In this document: one piece after another, positions 50,703 through 53,083 of the stretch
How positions within the stretch are numbered: the stretch's first letter is position 1
How the letters are laid out: each line of letters starts with the position of its first letter
DNA from: Chloroflexota bacterium
Lineage (GTDB): Bacteria; Chloroflexota; UBA11872
Reading direction: 5' to 3'
NCBI GenBank assembly: GCA_028873795.1
Contig: JAPPNP010000004.1
Span: forward strand, 1 to 53,083
Length of the DNA: 53,083 nucleotides
Translations under genes and position numbers: made by a program
The notes under the pieces: generated by a model
The model's input: the letters and a program-made list of their open reading frames with translations, nothing else
Database searches by the model: none
What the model was told of the DNA's origin: nothing

Positions 50703-50954
50703 TCAGCCCGAGAGCGCCTCGCTGACCAGCGGATAGATCTCGCCGGGTTTGGCGTGCCGCTTCAACGCGCGCTTCGAGAACACCAGCTCGTCGTTAACCT
50801 TCACCTCGAACACGCCGCCGCCGGACGGGATCAGCGTCCACTCGGCCACGTCGTCTGCAAACTCGGTCAGAATCTCCTCCGTCGCACGGACGGCTCTAGG
50901 GAGATAGTTTCATTGACTGCAGTATTCGATGGAGACTCGGGCGCCATGCGACAT
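50703..50954 (-). CDS. SelT/SelW/SelH (Rdx) family selenoprotein with in-frame UGA
   Basis: This is an 83-residue thioredoxin-like redox protein if the in-frame TGA at 50912-50910 is read as selenocysteine. Residues are Tyr11-Cys12-Ser13-Gln14-Sec15-Asn-Tyr-Leu-Pro-Arg-Ala, exactly the CxxU/CxxC active site and following YLPRA helix of the Rdx family. The frame continues with family features: EEILTEFADDVAEWTLIPSG, GGVFEVKVNDELVFSKRA, then HAKPGEIYPLV. ATG 50954 has a GGGGGAG ribosome binding site 6 nt upstream. A SECIS-like hairpin follows the UGA, and selB is 4 kb away. A stop codon at 50703-50705 ends it. Its function in bacteria is unknown; redox/thiol defence is assumed. Confidence 0.9.
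50872..50905 (-). promoter_or_regulatory. Bacterial SECIS-like hairpin inside the selenoprotein gene
   Basis: In the mRNA, 4 nt after the UGA, AUCUCC (50905-50900) pairs with GGAGAU (50877-50872). A 5-bp inner stem CCGUC / GACGG (50893-50889 with 50883-50879) closes the loop CGUGC, with an asymmetric internal loop between the two stems. The apical loop begins 22 nt after the UGA and has G at its second position, in line with the published bacterial SECIS consensus (loop 16-37 nt from UGA, G in the first two positions). Confidence 0.7.
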
Positions 50955-51079
50955 GTTGCGCTCCCCCTGATGCGGGTCGAGATTTGCGCGTGCGATTCCA
51001 TCGTCGCACGCCGCGCGGCCCACGCGCACGTCAAGAGATGAGACCCTTACCGAATACTTCGTCATGCTCGCCCCCCTCC

Positions 51080-51105
51080 GTCATTCCCGCGACGGCGGGA
51101 ATCCA
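51080..51105. repeat. GTCATTCCCGC core palindrome
   Basis: GTCATTCCCGC and GGCGGGAATCC flank a 3-nt centre, a lone core of the dispersed family without the GAGACC ends. It lies in the divergent gap upstream of ftsY and the selenoprotein gene. Confidence 0.6.
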
Positions 51106-51151
51106 CCCCTCCACCACCTCCGCGCACCCACCGACCCAGGCGCACCCAACC

Positions 51152-51235
51152 TGTCATTCCGAGCGCAGCGAGGAATCTCGGAGGCGGGCAGCATGCGCCG
51201 ACGACCTTAGATTCCTCACTTCGTTCGGAATGACA
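51152..51235. repeat. 84-bp dispersed hairpin repeat
   Basis: The left arm TGTCATTCCGAGCGCAGCGA and the right arm ending CACTTCGTTCGGAATGACA pair imperfectly around a different centre from the other copies. It ends 53 nt before the ftsY ATG, so ftsY transcription must start inside or just after it. The 50955-51288 gap otherwise shows only the leader of the selenoprotein gene. Confidence 0.65.
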
Positions 51236-51288
51236 TATCTGTCATTTCCGCGTCCCACGGGGTTGGGCAAGCGTCGCGACACTTCGCC

Positions 51289-52242
51289 ATGCGCCTGAGA
51301 CGTCTGCGGCGACCCAAGGACGCGTCCGTGGACGCCAGCTCTGCGCCCACGCGCCGTCGATTCGGCGGGGGCCTGCGACGCTGGTTCGACCGCGGCGGCC
51401 TCGGTGACGCCGACTGGGAAGAGCTCGAAGAGCTGCTGATCCAAGCCGACCTCGGCCCCGAGCTGTCGCTCGAGCTCGTCGACGGGCTGCAAGAGGCCGT
51501 GCAAGACGCGGGCGTCAAGAACCCCGAAGCCGCACGGGCGCTGCTGAGCGAACGCCTCACGGCGGAGCTGGGCAGCGGCGAGCGCGCCTTCGCCGCGGGC
51601 GATCCGCCGCAGGTGGTGCTGGTGGTCGGCGTCAACGGCGCGGGCAAGACCACCTCCATCGCCAAGCTGGCGACGCTGCTCCAGAGCCACGGCTATTCCG
51701 TGCTGCTGGCCGCGGCCGACACCTACCGCGCAGGGGCCATCGACCAACTGCGCATCTGGGGCGACCGCGTCGAGGCGCCGGTGGTGGCGCATCAGCCGGG
51801 CAGCGATCCCGGGGCGGTGGTCTACGACGCCCTGGACGCGGCCAAGGCGCGCGGCGTGGACTACGTCATCGCCGACACCGCGGGGCGCCAGCACACCAAC
51901 CTGAACCTGATGAACGAGCTGGCCAAGGTGCGCCGCGTGGCCGAGCGGCAGGTGCCGGGCGCGCCGCATGAGGTGCTGCTGGTGCTCGATGCCTTGACCG
52001 GGCAAAACGGCCTGCGCCAAGCTCAGGCGTTTCGCGACGCGGTGGACGTGACCGGCGTGATCGTCTCCAAGCTCGACAGCTCGGCCAAGGGCGGCGTGGC
52101 CTTTGCCGTCACGCGCGCGCTCGGCGTGCCGATCAAGTTCATCGGTACGGGTGAACAGCCGGAGGATTTCGCCGTGTTCGATCCCCAGGAGTTCGCCGCC
52201 GCGGTGCTGGCAAGCGACGACGCCACGGAGCCCGGCGCGTGA
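51289..52242 (+). CDS. ftsY: Signal recognition particle receptor FtsY
   Basis: This 317-residue SRP GTPase docks ribosome-SRP complexes at the membrane. The short basic N-terminus (MRLRRLRRPKDAS) and an amphipathic RRFGGGLRRWFDR stretch replace the long acidic A domain of enterobacteria and may contact the membrane. The N domain (about 30-100) precedes the GTPase motifs GVNGAGKTTSIAKLA, ADTYRAGAIDQL, DTAGRQHTN, SKLDSSAKGG and GTGEQPEDFAVFD. No Shine-Dalgarno sequence precedes ATG 51289. Its stop overlaps the start of the next gene. Confidence 0.96.
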   Translation: MRLRRLRRPKDASVDASSAPTRRRFGGGLRRWFDRGGLGDADWEELEELLIQADLGPELSLELVDGLQEAVQDAGVKNPEAARALLSERLTAELGSGERAFAAGDPPQVVLVVGVNGAGKTTSIAKLATLLQSHGYSVLLAAADTYRAGAIDQLRIWGDRVEAPVVAHQPGSDPGAVVYDALDAAKARGVDYVIADTAGRQHTNLNLMNELAKVRRVAERQVPGAPHEVLLVLDALTGQNGLRQAQAFRDAVDVTGVIVSKLDSSAKGGVAFAVTRALGVPIKFIGTGEQPEDFAVFDPQEFAAAVLASDDATEPGA

Positions 52243-53021
52243 AGGGCGTCATCCTGGCCGGCGGCACCGGCTCGCGCCTCGACCCCCTGACGCGCGTGAC
52301 CAACAAGCAGCTGCTGCCCGTCTTCGACAAGCCGATGATCTACTACCCCATCGAAACGCTGGTGAACGCGGGCGTCACCGAGATCCTGATCGTGACCAGC
52401 GGCTCGAGCGCGGGCGACTTTCTGCAGCTGCTGGGCAACGGTCGCGAGTTTGGCATCGACCACCTGGGCTACACCTACCAGGAGGGCGCGGGCGGCATCG
52501 CCGAAGCCATCGGCCTGGCCGAGCCGTTCGTGGGCCGCGACCGCATGCTGGTGATCCTGGGCGACAACATCATCGGCGGGAACATCGTTCAGGCCGCGCG
52601 CCGCTTCGAGGCCCAGCCGTCGGGCGCCAAGGTGCTGCTCACCGAGGTGGAGAATCCGCAGGCCTACGGCGTGGCGGAGTTGGACGGCGATCGCATCGTG
52701 CAGTTCATCGAGAAGCCCGAGCGCCCGCCCTCGAACCTGGCGGTGACGGGCATCTACTTCTACGACGAGAACGCCTTCGACCTGGTGCGCCAGCTCGACC
52801 GGTCGGCGCGCGGCGAGCTGGAGGTCACGGACCTCAACAACGCGTACCTCGCGCGCGGCGAGATGACCCACGACCTCCTGGAGGGCTACTGGGCCGACTG
52901 CGGCGAGTCCATCGAGCACTACCTGCAAGCGTGCAACCTAGTGGCCGAGCAAGGCGCCAACCGGATCAACCCCAACCCCTCCGGTCCGGCCCCCTCTCCC
53001 GTGGGGAGAGGGTTGGGGTGA
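52239..53021 (+). CDS. rmlA: Glucose-1-phosphate thymidylyltransferase-like nucleotidyltransferase
   Basis: This 260-residue sugar-1-phosphate nucleotidyltransferase of the short RmlA type probably makes dTDP-glucose. KGVILAGGTGSRLDPLTRVT and KQLLPVFDKPMIYYPIE form the nucleotide site. GDNIIGGNI carries the metal-binding Asp, and QFIEKPERPPSNLAVTGIYF the sugar site. The C-terminal PNPSGPAPSPVGRGLG is encoded by an intergenic hairpin repeat and is not family sequence. The normal end would be near EQGANRI. The GTG start overlaps ftsY (GTGA). Other rml genes may lie beyond the right edge. Confidence 0.9.
   Translation: MKGVILAGGTGSRLDPLTRVTNKQLLPVFDKPMIYYPIETLVNAGVTEILIVTSGSSAGDFLQLLGNGREFGIDHLGYTYQEGAGGIAEAIGLAEPFVGRDRMLVILGDNIIGGNIVQAARRFEAQPSGAKVLLTEVENPQAYGVAELDGDRIVQFIEKPERPPSNLAVTGIYFYDENAFDLVRQLDRSARGELEVTDLNNAYLARGEMTHDLLEGYWADCGESIEHYLQACNLVAEQGANRINPNPSGPAPSPVGRGLG
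52992..53012 (+). repeat. CCCTCTCCC hairpin repeat, possible terminator
   Basis: Arms CCCTCTCCC / GGGAGAGGG form a 9-bp stem with a 3-nt loop, overlapping the rmlA 3' end. No T-run follows. A second copy with one mismatch lies 63 bp downstream. This repeat type is widespread in high-GC genomes. Confidence 0.6.
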
Positions 53022-53054
53022 GGGGATACCCCGGCCGTCATACCGCGTCCGGCC

Positions 53055-53075
53055 CCCTCGCCCGTGGGGAGAGGG
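53055..53075 (+). repeat. Second CCCTCGCCC / GGGAGAGGG hairpin repeat
   Basis: This copy of the preceding hairpin has one arm mismatch (CCCTCGCCC). The two copies share flanking CCGG-rich text, suggesting duplication of a unit of about 63 bp. The window ends 8 nt later. Confidence 0.55.
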
Positions 53076-53083
53076 CCGGGGTG

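Noticed and set aside
50703-50954. SelW-like frame interrupted by TGA read as a pseudogene
   Set aside because: The frame on both sides of the TGA is intact and conserved, the TGA is at the exact Sec/Cys position of the family, a SECIS-like hairpin follows, and selB is present. A disabling mutation would not explain all four.
51230-51245. ATGACA-TATC-TGTCAT inverted repeat upstream of ftsY as an operator
   Set aside because: It is formed by the end of one hairpin repeat meeting the start of another repeat fragment, so the symmetry comes from the repeats.
1-53083. CRISPR array
   Set aside because: The repeats are dispersed, unequal in spacing and palindromic mosaics. The only tandem array (28300-28380) has no spacers and no cas genes are present.

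Overview
The window is a high-GC bacterial chromosome segment (GC judged by eye, not computed) and most likely comes from a member of the Chloroflexota. The inference rests on the paired TIGR03663-type glycosyltransferase and DUF2298 (TIGR03662-type) membrane proteins, a hopanoid operon, a lipoprotein-like protein with repeated VxxEVPVE-type segments, and intergenic regions packed with palindromic repeats. No rRNA, tRNA, CRISPR array or prophage was recognised.

Layout. 1-1716: two TrkA/RCK-type genes and a NIPSNAP gene. 1951-4492 (-): an ECF sigma factor translationally coupled to a membrane-anchored VWA protein. 4815-8918 (+): promoter, parA, ftsZ and an orphan GAF-GAF histidine kinase. 8915-17748 (-): an assimilatory sulfate and tetrapyrrole block, cysH-cysC-sat-hemC-cobA-hemD-hemB plus an EamA exporter, with a siroheme sulfite/nitrite reductase just upstream. 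Uroporphyrinogen III and its methylation to precorrin-2 supply siroheme for the sulfite reductase. 18072-28229: a DUF2342 zincin, an MFS exporter, an LppX-like lipoprotein, comB, and an overlapping trio (FAD oxidoreductase, GT39-like and DUF2298 membrane proteins) probably involved in envelope glycan assembly. 28841-31721 (+): a CsoR operator, csoR and copA copper module. 31781-35254: a Tat-exported polysaccharide deacetylase, an OmdA-like small protein, a GNAT and a four-TM holin-like protein. 35777-41943 (-): hpnC-hpnD-hpnE-shc-hpnH, from farnesyl diphosphate to adenosylhopane. 42121-44358 (+): gap-pgk. 44922-47722 (-): panC-selB. 48014-50676 (+): a two-gene glycolate-oxidase-like module. 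50703-50954 (-): a hidden selenoprotein. 51289-53021 (+): ftsY and an rmlA-like nucleotidyltransferase.

The most notable point is a selenocysteine system split across the window. The translation factor SelB is at 44922-46811. About 4 kb away, an 83-residue SelW/Rdx-family gene is interrupted by an in-frame UGA exactly at the CxxU redox position, followed by a hairpin that fits the bacterial SECIS consensus. Ordinary gene callers would miss or truncate it.

The second is a family of short MITE-like elements with GAGACCTTTGC/GCAAAGGTCTC termini. Two copies have perfect 6-bp target duplications, and both are inserted inside copies of the same palindrome that the elements themselves carry.
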